From assembly GCF_003846175.1 (NCBI RefSeq), contig NZ_ML123051.1, positions 258,671 to 318,605 on the forward strand: a stretch of 59,935 nt of DNA, read 5' to 3'. The DNA is from Streptomyces sp. ADI95-17. Its GTDB lineage: Bacteria; Actinomycetota; Actinomycetes; Streptomycetales; Streptomycetaceae. Positions within the stretch are counted from its first letter, which is position 1; the number at the start of each line of letters is the position of its first letter. Positions 25,429-34,875 of the stretch are shown piece after piece. The position numbers and the translations under genes were made by a program. A model generated the notes under the pieces. That model saw only the letters and a list, made by a program, of their open reading frames with translations, made no database searches and had not been told where the DNA came from.

Positions 25429-26430
25429 CTACGGTTCGATGGTCAGTACGTGGTCGAGGGGACGTCGTGGTGTGCGCGGCCCGGTCGGCCCGTATCCCAG
25501 ACGGATGATCATCTGCGGGTGTCCCGTGCCGAAGACCGGGTCGCGCAGGATCCAGCGCAGGTCCGGCCATTCGAGTGGCTGGGTCGCGAACGACGTGGAC
25601 ACCTGGTGGAGCGTGGCAGTGAGCAGAACGCGTTCCAGGGCCTGACCGGCGCGCAGCCAGTCCGTTGGGCGGTCGCCCGGGGTGCTCAGCAGGGCCAGTT
25701 GAGGCCGGTTCTCGAACAGGACACGGGCCCGGCCCGGGACGACTTGGGTCCCGGCGAAGTCGCGGGTGGTGGCTCGTTCGGAGGCGTCGCGGGGGCCGAA
25801 GGCGTAGTCGGGGATTCCGTCCACGGGTGCCTCGCTCCCCGTGTTCCGCGTCCAGAGCTGCTGCTCCGCCTCCCGCCCAGGGTCACCACGGTCGTACCCC
25901 TCGGCGTCGCGGATCAGTCCGAGCACGGTCTCCAGGCGGATCGGGGTCAGGAACGCGAAGTCGGCGCCCTCGGTACGGGCCGCGTCGGCGAGGCGTGCCC
26001 GGACGTCGTCGGGGACCGGCCGTTCGTCGAACGGGTAGCGACTCGTGTGCCGGTCCTTGATCGCCGGGTGCAGAACGGCGAGGGCCTCATCGGCGGGCTT
26101 CCGCGGTGCGTCGGGGCGGCTGTTGAGATGGACGGTGGCCAGTACGGCGGGGTCCGACGCCACGGGCAGCAGTACGGTGACCGCGTCCAGGCCGTGGTGC
26201 GCGGCGGACACCCGCAGGTTGAGCAGGGCCGCGCCGCAGCCGACGTGAAGGGCACGGGCCGAGGGGTCGGCCTCCGGCATCGCGCGCTCGAAGTCCGCCC
26301 GGAGCGTGAGGATGCGGCTGTGGTGTACATAGCGGAAGAGCCAGGGCTGTGCGTTGTGCATGGACGGGGCGGCAGTGGCATCGGCGACGAGGTCGGCCAG
26401 TGCGCCGTCTTCGAGTGCTTCGGTGGGCAT
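25429..26430 (-). CDS. Acg-type nitroreductase-fold protein
   Basis: 333-residue protein of the Acg family (DosR-regulon Rv2032/Rv3131 type), a diverged FMN nitroreductase fold. Recognised by ATAAPSMHNAQPWLFRY at residues 17-34, the HVGCGAALLNLRVSAAHHGL helix and SRYPFDERPVPDDVRARL. Family members of this kind have an altered flavin site and may sequester FMN rather than reduce nitro compounds. ATG at 26430 with GGGAGA. An OsdR-like box lies 69 bp upstream; the Usp gene follows. Confidence 0.9.
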   Translation of the reverse strand: MPTEALEDGALADLVADATAAPSMHNAQPWLFRYVHHSRILTLRADFERAMPEADPSARALHVGCGAALLNLRVSAAHHGLDAVTVLLPVASDPAVLATVHLNSRPDAPRKPADEALAVLHPAIKDRHTSRYPFDERPVPDDVRARLADAARTEGADFAFLTPIRLETVLGLIRDAEGYDRGDPGREAEQQLWTRNTGSEAPVDGIPDYAFGPRDASERATTRDFAGTQVVPGRARVLFENRPQLALLSTPGDRPTDWLRAGQALERVLLTATLHQVSTSFATQPLEWPDLRWILRDPVFGTGHPQMIIRLGYGPTGPRTPRRPLDHVLTIEP

Positions 26431-26498
26431 TGCGGGTCTCCCGGACGACGGGAAGGGGCGATGCCTTCAGCATGGAGCGGATCGCCGCCCGGTACGTA

Positions 26499-26514
26499 TG
26501 GGCCGTTCGTCCCT
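26499..26514. promoter_or_regulatory. OsdR-like box upstream of Acg-type nitroreductase
   Basis: TGGGCCGTTCGTCCCT: 3 mismatches to the consensus, with the right half-site one base short. It ends 69 bp from the ATG at 26430. Confidence 0.5.
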
Positions 26515-26562
26515 CGCTCGGTTCCGGACGGTTCTTCGGCAGAGATACCGCCGTTTCTTCGG

Positions 26563-27216
26563 CTAGGCCGATTCCGGGCCTTCGAGTCGGCAGTCCACGC
26601 TGACGACGCCCTCCACGGATTGAGCGAGGCGGGCGGCGACGGGAATGAGGGAGGCGTCGGGGACGCGACCGGTGAGCATGGCGACACCCCAGGTGACGCC
26701 GACCTTCACGTCCCGATGCGAGTCGGGGAACAGGCGGTCGACGACCTCGCGGCGTATTTCGGCGGCGAGGTCGTCGTCGGGGCGAAGGAAGATCTTGAGG
26801 AGATCGGCGCGGCTGACGATTCCTTTGAGCCTGCCGTCGGCGTCAACGACCGGGAGGCGCTTGATACGCCGGTCGGCCATGAGCCGGGCGGCCTGGGGGA
26901 GGGACGCGCCGGGCTCGATCGTGATGGCGGGGCTCGTCATCAGTTCCTCGGCCCGGACCGAGCCGGCCTTGGCGGTGTCGCCCAGTCGGCGCATCTGGTC
27001 GATCATGCCGGGCGGGTGTTCGTGGAACTCCTCCTTCGGGAGGAGGTCGGCTTCGGAGACGACGCCGACGACGGAGCCCTTGTCTTCGACGACAGGCACG
27101 GCGGTGACCTTCCACCGCTCCATGGCGTCGGCGATCTCCTTGAATTCCGTGTCGGGCGTGACGGTGACGACGGTCTCCGTCATGACGTCGTTGACGGTGT
27201 ACCGGGTGGAGGTCAT
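26563..27216 (-). CDS. CBS-pair plus BON domain protein
   Basis: 217 residues: CBS1 (VNDVMTETVVTVTPDTEFKE to VVGVVSEADLLPK, about 8-62), CBS2 (AEELMTSPAITIEPGASLPQ to GIVSRADLLKIF, 90-145), then a BON domain (150-215, VKVGVTWGVAMLTGRVPDAS). CBS pairs bind adenine nucleotides and BON domains often associate with membranes or phospholipid. ATG at 27216 after GAGGAAC. It is one of seven intact CBS-BON paralogues here, closest in layout to that at 43254-43895 (both carry LLPKEEF). Only a half-site (GGGACCG, near 27298) is visible upstream. Confidence 0.9.
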   Translation of the reverse strand: MTSTRYTVNDVMTETVVTVTPDTEFKEIADAMERWKVTAVPVVEDKGSVVGVVSEADLLPKEEFHEHPPGMIDQMRRLGDTAKAGSVRAEELMTSPAITIEPGASLPQAARLMADRRIKRLPVVDADGRLKGIVSRADLLKIFLRPDDDLAAEIRREVVDRLFPDSHRDVKVGVTWGVAMLTGRVPDASLIPVAARLAQSVEGVVSVDCRLEGPESA

Positions 27217-27414
27217 GGCAGGTTCCTCGATGGGCGCGGGTGAGCGGCCGACCGCCGCCGTGGGCGAACCGGGATGGACAGGTCAAATGGGGACGTGGGA
27301 CCGGATCTGCGACGGGCGAGGTCCTCGCGGCCTGCACGGTGTGCCTCCCGTCCTTCATTCACAGCCTCGCACCGGAGGGAACGTGCTGCAGGACCGACCG
27401 GGGTGACTGGCCGG

Positions 27415-28842
27415 TCAGCGGACCAGGACGGCCTCTCCGGGCCTGGGTACGACTGCTGTCCAGCCCAGTTCATTGTCGATCCGGTCCCGAAGGGCGTCGG
27501 ACGACGACTCCTCTCCGTGGACGACATAGGTCGTGTGCGGTGCGGGGGCGCCGCGCAGCCAGTCCATGATCTGGCCGGCGTCGGCGTGTGCCGAGAAGTG
27601 CGGGAGGTCGGCGACCTCCGCGCGTACGGGTACGTACTCGCCGAACATCTTGAGTGTGCGGGCGCCGTCGACGAGGTCGCGGGCCCTGGTGCCGGCGGCT
27701 GCGAAGCCGACGACGACGACGGCATTGCGTGGATCGGGAAGGAGCCGGTGGAGGTGGTGCAGGACTCGGCCGCCGGTGGCCATGCCGGCCGAGGAGACGA
27801 TGACGGCGGGTCCGGGCGCACTGTTGATGGAGATGGATTCCTGGACCGTTCGGGCGGTGCGGAACGGGGCAGGGCTGATCGCTTGTTCGCCCAGGGCGAG
27901 GATCTCGGGCCTGATCTCGGGAGAATGGTCACGCAGCGCCTCGCGGTAGACATCGAGTGCGGCCAGAGCCATGGGACTGTCCACGTACACGGGAACCGAT
28001 CGCGGCAGGATCCCGCTGTGGCGCAGATCGGCGAGTTCGTGGAGGACGACCTCGGTACGGTCGATCGCGAAGGCGGGAATGACCGCGGTACCGCCCCGCG
28101 CGAAGGTACGGGTGAGTACGGCCGCGAACTCCGCCTGGGCCCTCTCGGGTTCATGGGCACGGTCGCCGTACGTCGACTCCGTGAGCAGCACGTCGGCGCC
28201 CGAGAACGGCTCCGGAGGCAGCAGTAGCGGATGGCCCGGTCGGCCGAGGTCGCCGCTGGTGGCGAGGGTGTGGCCGTCCTCAAGGGTCAGGCGGGCCCAG
28301 GCGGAGCCGAGGATGTGCCCGCCGTGATGCAGTACGAGCCGGGTGCCGGTCATGATCTCGATCTCGCTGCCGACCTCGACCGGATCGAAGAACCTGACGG
28401 TGGTGTCGACGTCGGATTCGTCGTAGAGCGGTTTGGCGGGCCGGTGCTTGGACCAGCCGTGTTCGTTGGCGTGCTGGGCCGCTTCCATCTGGAGGCGTGC
28501 GCTGTCCCGGAGCACGATCTCGGCGAGCCGGGCGGTGTGGGCGGTGGCCAGGATCGGTCCTCGGAAGCCGTGCCGGACCAGCCGGGGCAGATAGCCGCAG
28601 TGGTCCAGGTGGGCATGGGTGATGACCACGGCGTGGATGGACGAGGCGTCGCACGGCAGCTTCGCCCAGTTGCGGCGGCGCAGGTCCGCGAACCCCTGGA
28701 AGAGGCCGCAGTCGAGTAGGACCCGGGCACGGTCGCTCTCGATGAGGAACTTGCTGCCGGTGACGGTCCGGACGCCGCCGAGGAACCGCAACAGCGCGGG
28801 TCTCGTCCTGGGCTCGGCCAGGTGCGGTTCTGCCTCGGACAT
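27415..28842 (-). CDS. Metallo-beta-lactamase/beta-CASP RNase-like protein
   Basis: 475-residue protein of the CPSF-73/YSH1-like group. The metal-binding motif is HAHLDH (76-81), preceded by VTGSKFLIESDRARVLLDCG; further motifs are HHGGHILGSAW, TSGDLGRPGHP, the beta-CASP segment VIVSSAGMATGGRVLHHL and the C-terminal RNA-metabolising motif FSAHADAGQIMDWL. It is likely a zinc-dependent endonuclease acting on RNA, possibly for transcript turnover under hypoxia (inference). ATG at 28842 with GAAGAAGGGG. It is divergent from the ADH-GH65 operon, with the only perfect OsdR-like box of the window between them. Confidence 0.9.
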   Translation of the reverse strand: MSEAEPHLAEPRTRPALLRFLGGVRTVTGSKFLIESDRARVLLDCGLFQGFADLRRRNWAKLPCDASSIHAVVITHAHLDHCGYLPRLVRHGFRGPILATAHTARLAEIVLRDSARLQMEAAQHANEHGWSKHRPAKPLYDESDVDTTVRFFDPVEVGSEIEIMTGTRLVLHHGGHILGSAWARLTLEDGHTLATSGDLGRPGHPLLLPPEPFSGADVLLTESTYGDRAHEPERAQAEFAAVLTRTFARGGTAVIPAFAIDRTEVVLHELADLRHSGILPRSVPVYVDSPMALAALDVYREALRDHSPEIRPEILALGEQAISPAPFRTARTVQESISINSAPGPAVIVSSAGMATGGRVLHHLHRLLPDPRNAVVVVGFAAAGTRARDLVDGARTLKMFGEYVPVRAEVADLPHFSAHADAGQIMDWLRGAPAPHTTYVVHGEESSSDALRDRIDNELGWTAVVPRPGEAVLVR

Positions 28843-28907
28843 CGCCGACCCCTTCTTCGGTGGGTGGCAGCGTCTTCACCATCACATCCCCGCAGCCGGG
28901 GCGGGAG

Positions 28908-28923
28908 GGGCCCGAACGGTCCC
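28908..28923. promoter_or_regulatory. Perfect OsdR-like box, beta-CASP gene and ADH operon
   Basis: GGGCCCGAACGGTCCC: matches all specified positions of GGGNCCGWWCGGNCCC. It lies 66 bp from the beta-CASP gene start and 93 bp from the ADH start, so it is placed to control both. Confidence 0.68.
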
Positions 28924-29015
28924 GGCGAGGACCGACCGGCCTATGTGGAGCGGGCCCGCGCCGGGCCAGCCTGGGGGAGAACCTCACCGGGGGACACAGG
29001 AAGAGGGGCGGCGTC

Positions 29016-30089
29016 GTGAAGGCACTCGTATTCCAGGGCCCGGGGCAGATCGCGTGGCAGGACGTTCCGGATCCGGTGGTCAGGGACGCCGCCGACGCGG
29101 TGATCCGCGTCGATGTCGTCACCATCTGCGGGACCGACCTGCACATCATCAAGGGCGACGTGCCCGAGGTGGCCCCCGGCCGGGTGCTGGGGCACGAAGC
29201 CGTCGGCACAGTGGTCGAGGCCGGGACCGACGTCCGTACGGTCCGGCCCGGTGACCGGGTCCTGATCTCGTGCATATCCGCGTGCGGCCGGTGCCGCTTC
29301 TGCCGTGAGGGCCACTACGGGCAGTGCCGCGGTGGGGGCGGCTGGGTGCTCGGCCACACCATCGACGGCACCCAGGCCGAATACGTACGGGTGCCCTTCG
29401 CCGATCTGTCCGTGCACCCGCTGCCGGCTTCGGTCGGCAGCCATGACGGTGTGCTGCTCGCCGACATCTTCCCGACCGCCTATGAGGTCGGGGTGCTGAA
29501 CGGCGGCGTACGGCCCGGCGACACCGTCGTCGTGGTCGGTGCGGGCCCTATCGGGCTCGCCGCCATCGTCGGCGCCGGCCTCTACAGCCCGCGAAGAATC
29601 ATCGCGGTCGACCTCGCCGAATCCCGGCTGGCCGCCGCGCGTTCGCTGGGCGCGGATGCGACGGCGGGCGCGGCCGAGGAACCCGGACAACTGGTCGACG
29701 ACCTCACCGAGGGGCTCGGCGCCGACGTCGCCATTGAAGCCGTCGGCGTCCCCGAGGCTTTCGAGATGTGCACCCGCATGGTCCGGCCCGGAGGCCGCGT
29801 CGCGAACATCGGCGTCCACGGCAGGCCGGCGACGCTCCACCTCGAAGACCTGTGGAGCAAGGACATCACCATCACCACGGGGCTGGTAGACACGTACTCC
29901 ACGCGCATGCTGCTGGGCATGCTGGCCGCCGGCCGGCTGCCGTCGTCATCACTGATCACCCACCGCTTCGAGCTCGGGCAGATGGAAGAGGCATATGACG
30001 TGTTCTCCCGTGCCGCGGACACAGGTGCGCTCAAGGTGACACTGGGAGGACCGCAGCACAACGAGATCATCGCCCCGGCTCAGCCATGA
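29016..30089 (+). CDS. Zinc-dependent alcohol dehydrogenase (MDR family)
   Basis: 357-residue medium-chain dehydrogenase. Catalytic zinc ligands lie in VTICGTDLHIIKGDV and GRVLGHEAVG; the structural zinc site is the four-Cys cluster in CGRCRFCREGHYGQC. The Rossmann motif VVVVGAGPIGLAAIVGAGL binds NAD(P). It is probably a secondary-alcohol or formaldehyde/butanediol-type enzyme; the substrate is unknown. GTG at 29016 is taken because homology starts at KALVFQGPGQIAW and AGAGGGG precedes it. Its stop overlaps the GH65 start (ATGA), making a two-gene operon. Confidence 0.9.
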   Translation: MKALVFQGPGQIAWQDVPDPVVRDAADAVIRVDVVTICGTDLHIIKGDVPEVAPGRVLGHEAVGTVVEAGTDVRTVRPGDRVLISCISACGRCRFCREGHYGQCRGGGGWVLGHTIDGTQAEYVRVPFADLSVHPLPASVGSHDGVLLADIFPTAYEVGVLNGGVRPGDTVVVVGAGPIGLAAIVGAGLYSPRRIIAVDLAESRLAAARSLGADATAGAAEEPGQLVDDLTEGLGADVAIEAVGVPEAFEMCTRMVRPGGRVANIGVHGRPATLHLEDLWSKDITITTGLVDTYSTRMLLGMLAAGRLPSSSLITHRFELGQMEEAYDVFSRAADTGALKVTLGGPQHNEIIAPAQP

Positions 30090-32488
30090 GCACAGCGTCC
30101 ACCTGGGACTTCAACGGCTACGACCCCAAGGCGGAGCGGACGATCGAAGCCCTGTGCACGCTCGGCAACGGCCGATTCGCCACCAGGGGCGCCGCGCCCG
30201 AATCGCCCGCCGACGCGGTCCACTATCCCGGCACCTACGCTGCCGGCTGCTACGACCGGCTCTTCTCGGAGGTCGCGGGAGAACGGGTCGGCAACGAGGA
30301 CATGGTCAACCTGCCCGACTGGACGCGCCTGCGCTACCGCTGCCTGCCGGACGACGGACCGGCGGGGGACTGGCTCACCACCGATGACCCGAGTCTGCGG
30401 CATCACAAGGTCTCGCTCGATCTGCGAGGCGGCGTTCTCACCCGGCGTCTGTTCTTCCAGGACGGCCACGGCCGCCGGCTGGGCGTCACCCACACCAGAC
30501 TCGTTCACATGGGCGACCCGTATCTCGCCGCTCAGAGAACCACCTTCCACGGGTACGGCTGGAGCGGGGCGGTGGAGGTCGAGTCCGTCATCGACGGTGA
30601 CGTCACCAACAGCGGCGTCGAGCGATACCGGGGGCTGGACGGACGTCATCTCACAGGCCACCGAGCCGGAGCCGAAGCGGACGGCGTGGCCTGGCTGTCC
30701 TGCCGGACCCGTTCGTCCGGGATCCGGATCGCCGTCGCCGTGCGAACGTCGTCGCGGCCCCTCGTAGCGGTGGGATCGAGCTGCACCGGGACCGGGACGG
30801 TCCAGAGAATCAGGCTGCCGGTCTCCCGGGGGCGTTGCGCCACCGTGGTGAAGTGTGTCGCCTTGTACACCTCGCTGGACCGCCCCGCGGGCGACCCGCT
30901 GCCGCTCGCTGTCGAGGACGCGTCGCACACGGCGCCGTTCGATGCGCTGCTGGCCTCACACCGTGCGGCCTGGGAACGCCTTTGGAGCCAGGGCGAATTG
31001 AAGGCACCCGGTGAAGCGGGCCGCATCCTTCGCCTCCACCTCTTCCATGTCCTCCAGACACTGTCCCCGCACACGGCCGAGTTGGACGTCGGAGTGCCCG
31101 CCAGGGGACTGCACGGCGAGGCGTACCGGGGACATGTCTTCTGGGACGAGTTGTTCGTACTGCCCTGCCTCACGCTGCACTTCCCGGAAGTGGCACGGGG
31201 CCTTCTCATGTACCGCCACCGTCGCCTGCCCGCAGCCCGTGACGCGGCCCGCCGGGCCGGCCTGCGAGGAGCGATGTTCCCCTGGCAGAGCGGCAGTTCG
31301 GGTGTCGAGGAGACGCAGACGCTGCATCTCAACCCCCGATCCGGCCGTTGGCTTCCCGACCACTCGCACTTGCAGCGCCATGTCGGATCGGCCATCGCCT
31401 GGAACGTGTGGCGGTACGGTCAGAGCACCGGCGACACCGGATTCGCCCAAGGACCGGGGGCGGAGCTGCTGCTCGACATAGCCGGCTACTGGGGCGCCGC
31501 GGCCACCTACGATGCCGATCGCGAGCGCTACCGCATCCGCGGTGTGGTCGGCCCGGACGAGTACCACGACGCCTACCCCGAGGCCGCCGCTCCCGGGATC
31601 GACGACAACGCGTACACCAACGTGACCGCGGCCTGGGTAATCGCACGCGCACTTGAGGTGTTCGGCGAGCTCCCAGAGGCCCGTCGACGGGAGCTGGCCG
31701 AGCGGCTCGGCCTGGACGACACGACGCTGAGCCGCTGGGAGGACGTCTCCCGTCGGCTGTACGTGCCGTTCCACGGCGGTGTGATCAGCCAGTTCGAGGG
31801 CTACGGCGAGCTGGCCGAACTGGACTGGGACGCCTACCGCTCCCGTTACTGCGACATCCGTCGGCTCGACCGGATCCTGGAGTCCGAGGGGGACACGGTC
31901 AATCGCTATCAGGCGTCCAAGCAGGCCGACGCACTCATGCTCGGCTATCTCTTCCGCCCGGCCGAGCTGCGGGCCGTGTTCGACCGTCTCGGATACCGGC
32001 TCGATGACGAAACGTGGCGCGCGACGGTCGGCTGCTACCTGGCTCGCACCAGTCACGGTTCGACTCTCAGCAGCCTGGTGCACGGCTGGGTACTCGCGCG
32101 GGAGAGAGGCCCGGACGCCTGGCGGTACTGCGAGGAAGCCCTGCTCAGCGATGTGGCGGATGTCCAGGGCGGCACCACCGGCGAAGGCATCCACCTCGGT
32201 GCGATGGCCGGCACCCTCGACCTCGTCGAACGGGGCGTCGCAGGTCTGGAGGCAGGCCCGGACGGGCTCCGTATCGATCCCATTCCACTCAGAGAGGTGC
32301 CGCGTTGCACGTTCACGTTCTGTTACCGCGGGCACCGAGGCATCCGTGTCCGGCTCCTGCCGGGCCGACTGGGGATCCGTGCGCCCCGCTCGCAGCTGGC
32401 TTCCCCGCTGACCGTGTGCCTGCCCGGCGAACGGTTGGTGACCGTGGCTGCGGGGGAACAGCACTGGTTCCGCCTGCCCGTGCGCTGA
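30086..32488 (+). CDS. Glycoside hydrolase/phosphorylase family 65
   Basis: 800-residue GH65 enzyme, probably a disaccharide phosphorylase (maltose, trehalose or kojibiose type) yielding beta-glucose 1-phosphate. The N-terminal super-sandwich domain begins NGYDPKAERTIEALCTLGNG; the (alpha/alpha)6 barrel contains WDELFVLPCLTLHFPEVARG, the general-acid motif VVGPDEYHD (Glu492) and the phosphate-side motif YQASKQADALMLGYLF. A short C-terminal beta-domain follows. A beta-phosphoglucomutase-like HAD gene lies immediately downstream on the opposite strand, which supports the phosphorylase reading. The start codon overlaps the ADH stop. Confidence 0.9.
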   Translation: MSTASTWDFNGYDPKAERTIEALCTLGNGRFATRGAAPESPADAVHYPGTYAAGCYDRLFSEVAGERVGNEDMVNLPDWTRLRYRCLPDDGPAGDWLTTDDPSLRHHKVSLDLRGGVLTRRLFFQDGHGRRLGVTHTRLVHMGDPYLAAQRTTFHGYGWSGAVEVESVIDGDVTNSGVERYRGLDGRHLTGHRAGAEADGVAWLSCRTRSSGIRIAVAVRTSSRPLVAVGSSCTGTGTVQRIRLPVSRGRCATVVKCVALYTSLDRPAGDPLPLAVEDASHTAPFDALLASHRAAWERLWSQGELKAPGEAGRILRLHLFHVLQTLSPHTAELDVGVPARGLHGEAYRGHVFWDELFVLPCLTLHFPEVARGLLMYRHRRLPAARDAARRAGLRGAMFPWQSGSSGVEETQTLHLNPRSGRWLPDHSHLQRHVGSAIAWNVWRYGQSTGDTGFAQGPGAELLLDIAGYWGAAATYDADRERYRIRGVVGPDEYHDAYPEAAAPGIDDNAYTNVTAAWVIARALEVFGELPEARRRELAERLGLDDTTLSRWEDVSRRLYVPFHGGVISQFEGYGELAELDWDAYRSRYCDIRRLDRILESEGDTVNRYQASKQADALMLGYLFRPAELRAVFDRLGYRLDDETWRATVGCYLARTSHGSTLSSLVHGWVLARERGPDAWRYCEEALLSDVADVQGGTTGEGIHLGAMAGTLDLVERGVAGLEAGPDGLRIDPIPLREVPRCTFTFCYRGHRGIRVRLLPGRLGIRAPRSQLASPLTVCLPGERLVTVAAGEQHWFRLPVR

Positions 32489-32580
32489 CTCCTCGCGGAT
32501 CCAGCGCGCTCTGCTGGGAGAGAGACCGGATCGCTCGACCGGTCATCGGCCCTCGCGCGACCAGGTACGGACCGCGGATA

Positions 32581-33342
32581 TCAGTCCGTCCCGGGGGTCA
32601 ACAGCTCGCCCGGGTCGGTCACGACCACATCTGCGCCGTGGCGGCGCAGTGCGGACCTATTGCTTCCCCCGGCCGTACGGTCCACTCCCACCACCAGACC
32701 GAATCCGCCCCGCCGGCCGGCCTCGACACCGGCCAGTGCGTCCTCCAACACCGCCGCGTCCCGAGCCGGAACCCCCAGCCGTCGGGCCGCCTCAAGGAAG
32801 AGCGCCGGGTCCGGTTTGCCCGGAAGCCCCAGCCGGCGCGCTTCGTTGCCGTCCACCACACTCCGGAAGAGGGGGATCACGCCTGCCGCGGTCATCAGCT
32901 CGGTCGCGTGGCGCGACGCCGAAACAGCGGCACAGGACACCCGCTCACGCCCCAGTGTGTGCAGCAGCCGGACGGTGCCGGGCCAGGCCGCGACACCGTG
33001 CGCACGCACGCTCGCGGTGAACAGTTCCTCTTTGCGGGCCGCGACGGCCCACACCGTGGCGGTGCCCGGCGCGTCGTCGGGATCGCCGAGCGGCAGATCC
33101 AGCCCCCGGGAGGCCAGGAACCCGGCGGCCCCGTCCAGCCGTGAGCGGCCGTCGACATGGCGGAGATAGTCGCTCACCGGATCGAACGGGCGCTGCCCGC
33201 CCGCAGCCGACAGACAGGCGTCGAAGGCACCCTGCCAGGCCGCGGCGTGGACCCGTGCGGAATCGATGATCACGCCGTCGGTGTCGAAGACCACGGCCCG
33301 CAGTGAGCGCAGGCAATCTGCCAGGGACGGTGTGCCGCTCAT
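32581..33342 (-). CDS. pgmB: HAD-family beta-phosphoglucomutase-like protein
   Basis: 253-residue HAD subfamily IA protein. Nucleophile Asp20 and acid/base Asp22 lie in VVFDTDGVIIDSARVHAAAW; the cap domain spans about 35-110; VSASRHATELM and the metal-ligand loop VLEDALAGVEAGRRGGFGLV follow. In beta-phosphoglucomutases this interconverts beta-glucose 1-phosphate and glucose 6-phosphate, the natural step after a GH65 phosphorylase. It converges with GH65, so it is not in that operon. Start ATG at 33342. Confidence 0.85.
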   Translation of the reverse strand: MSGTPSLADCLRSLRAVVFDTDGVIIDSARVHAAAWQGAFDACLSAAGGQRPFDPVSDYLRHVDGRSRLDGAAGFLASRGLDLPLGDPDDAPGTATVWAVAARKEELFTASVRAHGVAAWPGTVRLLHTLGRERVSCAAVSASRHATELMTAAGVIPLFRSVVDGNEARRLGLPGKPDPALFLEAARRLGVPARDAAVLEDALAGVEAGRRGGFGLVVGVDRTAGGSNRSALRRHGADVVVTDPGELLTPGTD

Positions 33343-33509
33343 GACGGATCCCTTCGTCAGGGAGCCCTCTCCATGGCATCACGTCTACCGGTCACGGGCG
33401 CGCCGACCGCAAGAGCGAGCCTTCGTCACCTGCCCGAAGGGCGTCCGCTCCTCCGTCCGTTGCGCGGTGAGCGTTTGCCGGACCTGCCGGCCGGCGCGAC
33501 GCTGGGAGC

Positions 33510-34538
33510 ATGGTGCACGAGCCGGCTTCGCGAACGCTGACCGGATGGGCCGTAGGAAGCCCTGGCCCGATCGGGGACGGCCCGCTGGTGCGTGTGCGAC
33601 GAGCGGTCCCCTCGCCGGAGCCGGGTGAACTGTTGCTGAGCGTGGAGGCGTGCGGTGTGTGCCGCACCGACCTGCACCTTGCCGAGGGCGACCTGCGCCC
33701 GCACCGCGCGTCGACCGTTCCCGGCCATGAGATCGTCGGCCGGGTGGCAGCCGTCGGCGAGACGGTCACGGGCTTTCAGGTCGGTGACCGGGTCGGTGGA
33801 GCGTGGCTGCGCGGCACCTGCGGCCACTGCCGCTACTGCCGGGCCGGTCGCGAGAACCTCTGCCCGGCCTCCCTCTACACCGGCTGGGACGCGGACGGCG
33901 GTTTCGCCGACATGGCCCTCGTACCGGCCGACTACGCCTACCGGCTCCCGGAGGACCAGGACGCCGCGCTGCTGGCGCCGCTGCTGTGCGCCGGGATCAT
34001 CGGGTACCGCGCCCTGCGCCGCAGCGCCCTGCCGCCCGGCGGCCGGCTCGGGATCTACGGCTTCGGGGCCTCGGCCCATCTGGCGGCGCAGGTCGCCCTG
34101 GCCGAAGGGGCGACCGTGCATGTGCTGACCCGTTCGGCCCGTGCCCGTCAACTCGCCGCCGAGCTGGGTGCCTCCTCGGTGGGCGGCGCCTACGACCGCC
34201 CGCCCGAACCACTGGATTCGGCGATCCTGTTCGCACCGGTCGGTGATCTGGTCCCCGTGGCCCTGGAGGCGCTGGACCGCTCAGGAACGCTCGCCGTCGC
34301 TGGCATCCATCTCACCGACATCCCCGTGCTCAATTACCGGCGCCACCTCTTCGAGGAACGGAACCTGCGCAGCGTCACCTCCAACACCCGGCAGGACGGC
34401 CGCGACTTCCTGGACACGGCCGCACGGATCGGCATTCGGGTCACCGTCAGCCCGTATCCGCTGAGCCGCGCCGACCAGGCTCTGAGGGATCTGGCCGCCG
34501 ACCGGGTCAGCGGCGCCGCCGTCCTCGTCCTGGGATGA
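33510..34538 (+). CDS. Zinc-dependent alcohol dehydrogenase (AdhA class)
   Basis: 342-residue MDR alcohol dehydrogenase. Catalytic zinc motif SVEACGVCRTDLHLAEGDL and VPGHEIVGRV, structural zinc cysteines in CGHCRYCRAGRENLC, and a cofactor motif GRLGIYGFGASAHLAAQVAL. This resembles the zinc-binding alcohol dehydrogenase family protein of actinobacteria (AdhA type) and differs from the ADH at 29016. A fermentative or aldehyde-detoxifying role during oxygen lack is plausible. Start ATG at 33510. The upstream 167 bp hold only a poor match to the OsdR-like box. Confidence 0.9.
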   Translation: MVHEPASRTLTGWAVGSPGPIGDGPLVRVRRAVPSPEPGELLLSVEACGVCRTDLHLAEGDLRPHRASTVPGHEIVGRVAAVGETVTGFQVGDRVGGAWLRGTCGHCRYCRAGRENLCPASLYTGWDADGGFADMALVPADYAYRLPEDQDAALLAPLLCAGIIGYRALRRSALPPGGRLGIYGFGASAHLAAQVALAEGATVHVLTRSARARQLAAELGASSVGGAYDRPPEPLDSAILFAPVGDLVPVALEALDRSGTLAVAGIHLTDIPVLNYRRHLFEERNLRSVTSNTRQDGRDFLDTAARIGIRVTVSPYPLSRADQALRDLAADRVSGAAVLVLG

Positions 34539-34875
34539 GCCTCCTTTCGGCCGGGCAGCCACCGCGGCCCGCAACGGCAGCCGGTTCCGGCCCGGCCGAG
34601 GCCATGGGCCGATCGGTCCCGCTTCGGCACGGCCCACTGGCCCAGCTCCTGGCCCCCTCGGCACTGCGGCGATGCCCCCCTGGGGAGCGACCGTGGATGT
34701 CGGACACCCAGCCCTGTACTCCGCCTCCCGAAAAGGTGACGACGATGCAACGCATCCGGATCAGGATCCGGCCGAGGCGGTACCACAGTCATGCGCAGCA
34801 GGATCTGCGTACTCCCTCGGGTCGGCCCATGCCCTACTGAAGCCCACAGTCACCGCACTCACGGCGGAGGACATC
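34539..34875. other. Long leader region of PEP synthase gene
   Basis: 337 bp with no supported gene. It contains a near-perfect OsdR-like box (34605-34620), unusually far (256 bp) from the start codon, so a long 5' untranslated leader is possible. Confidence 0.5.
34605..34620. promoter_or_regulatory. OsdR-like box upstream of PEP synthase
   Basis: TGGGCCGATCGGTCCC: one mismatch to the consensus. It ends 256 bp before the ppsA ATG. Confidence 0.62.

Noticed and set aside
25414..27243. 609-codon plus-strand frame
   Set aside because: It is antisense to the nitroreductase and CBS-BON genes, which have clear family motifs.
33437..33452. OsdR-like box upstream of the second ADH
   Set aside because: Five or so mismatches; not better than expected by chance in GC-rich DNA.
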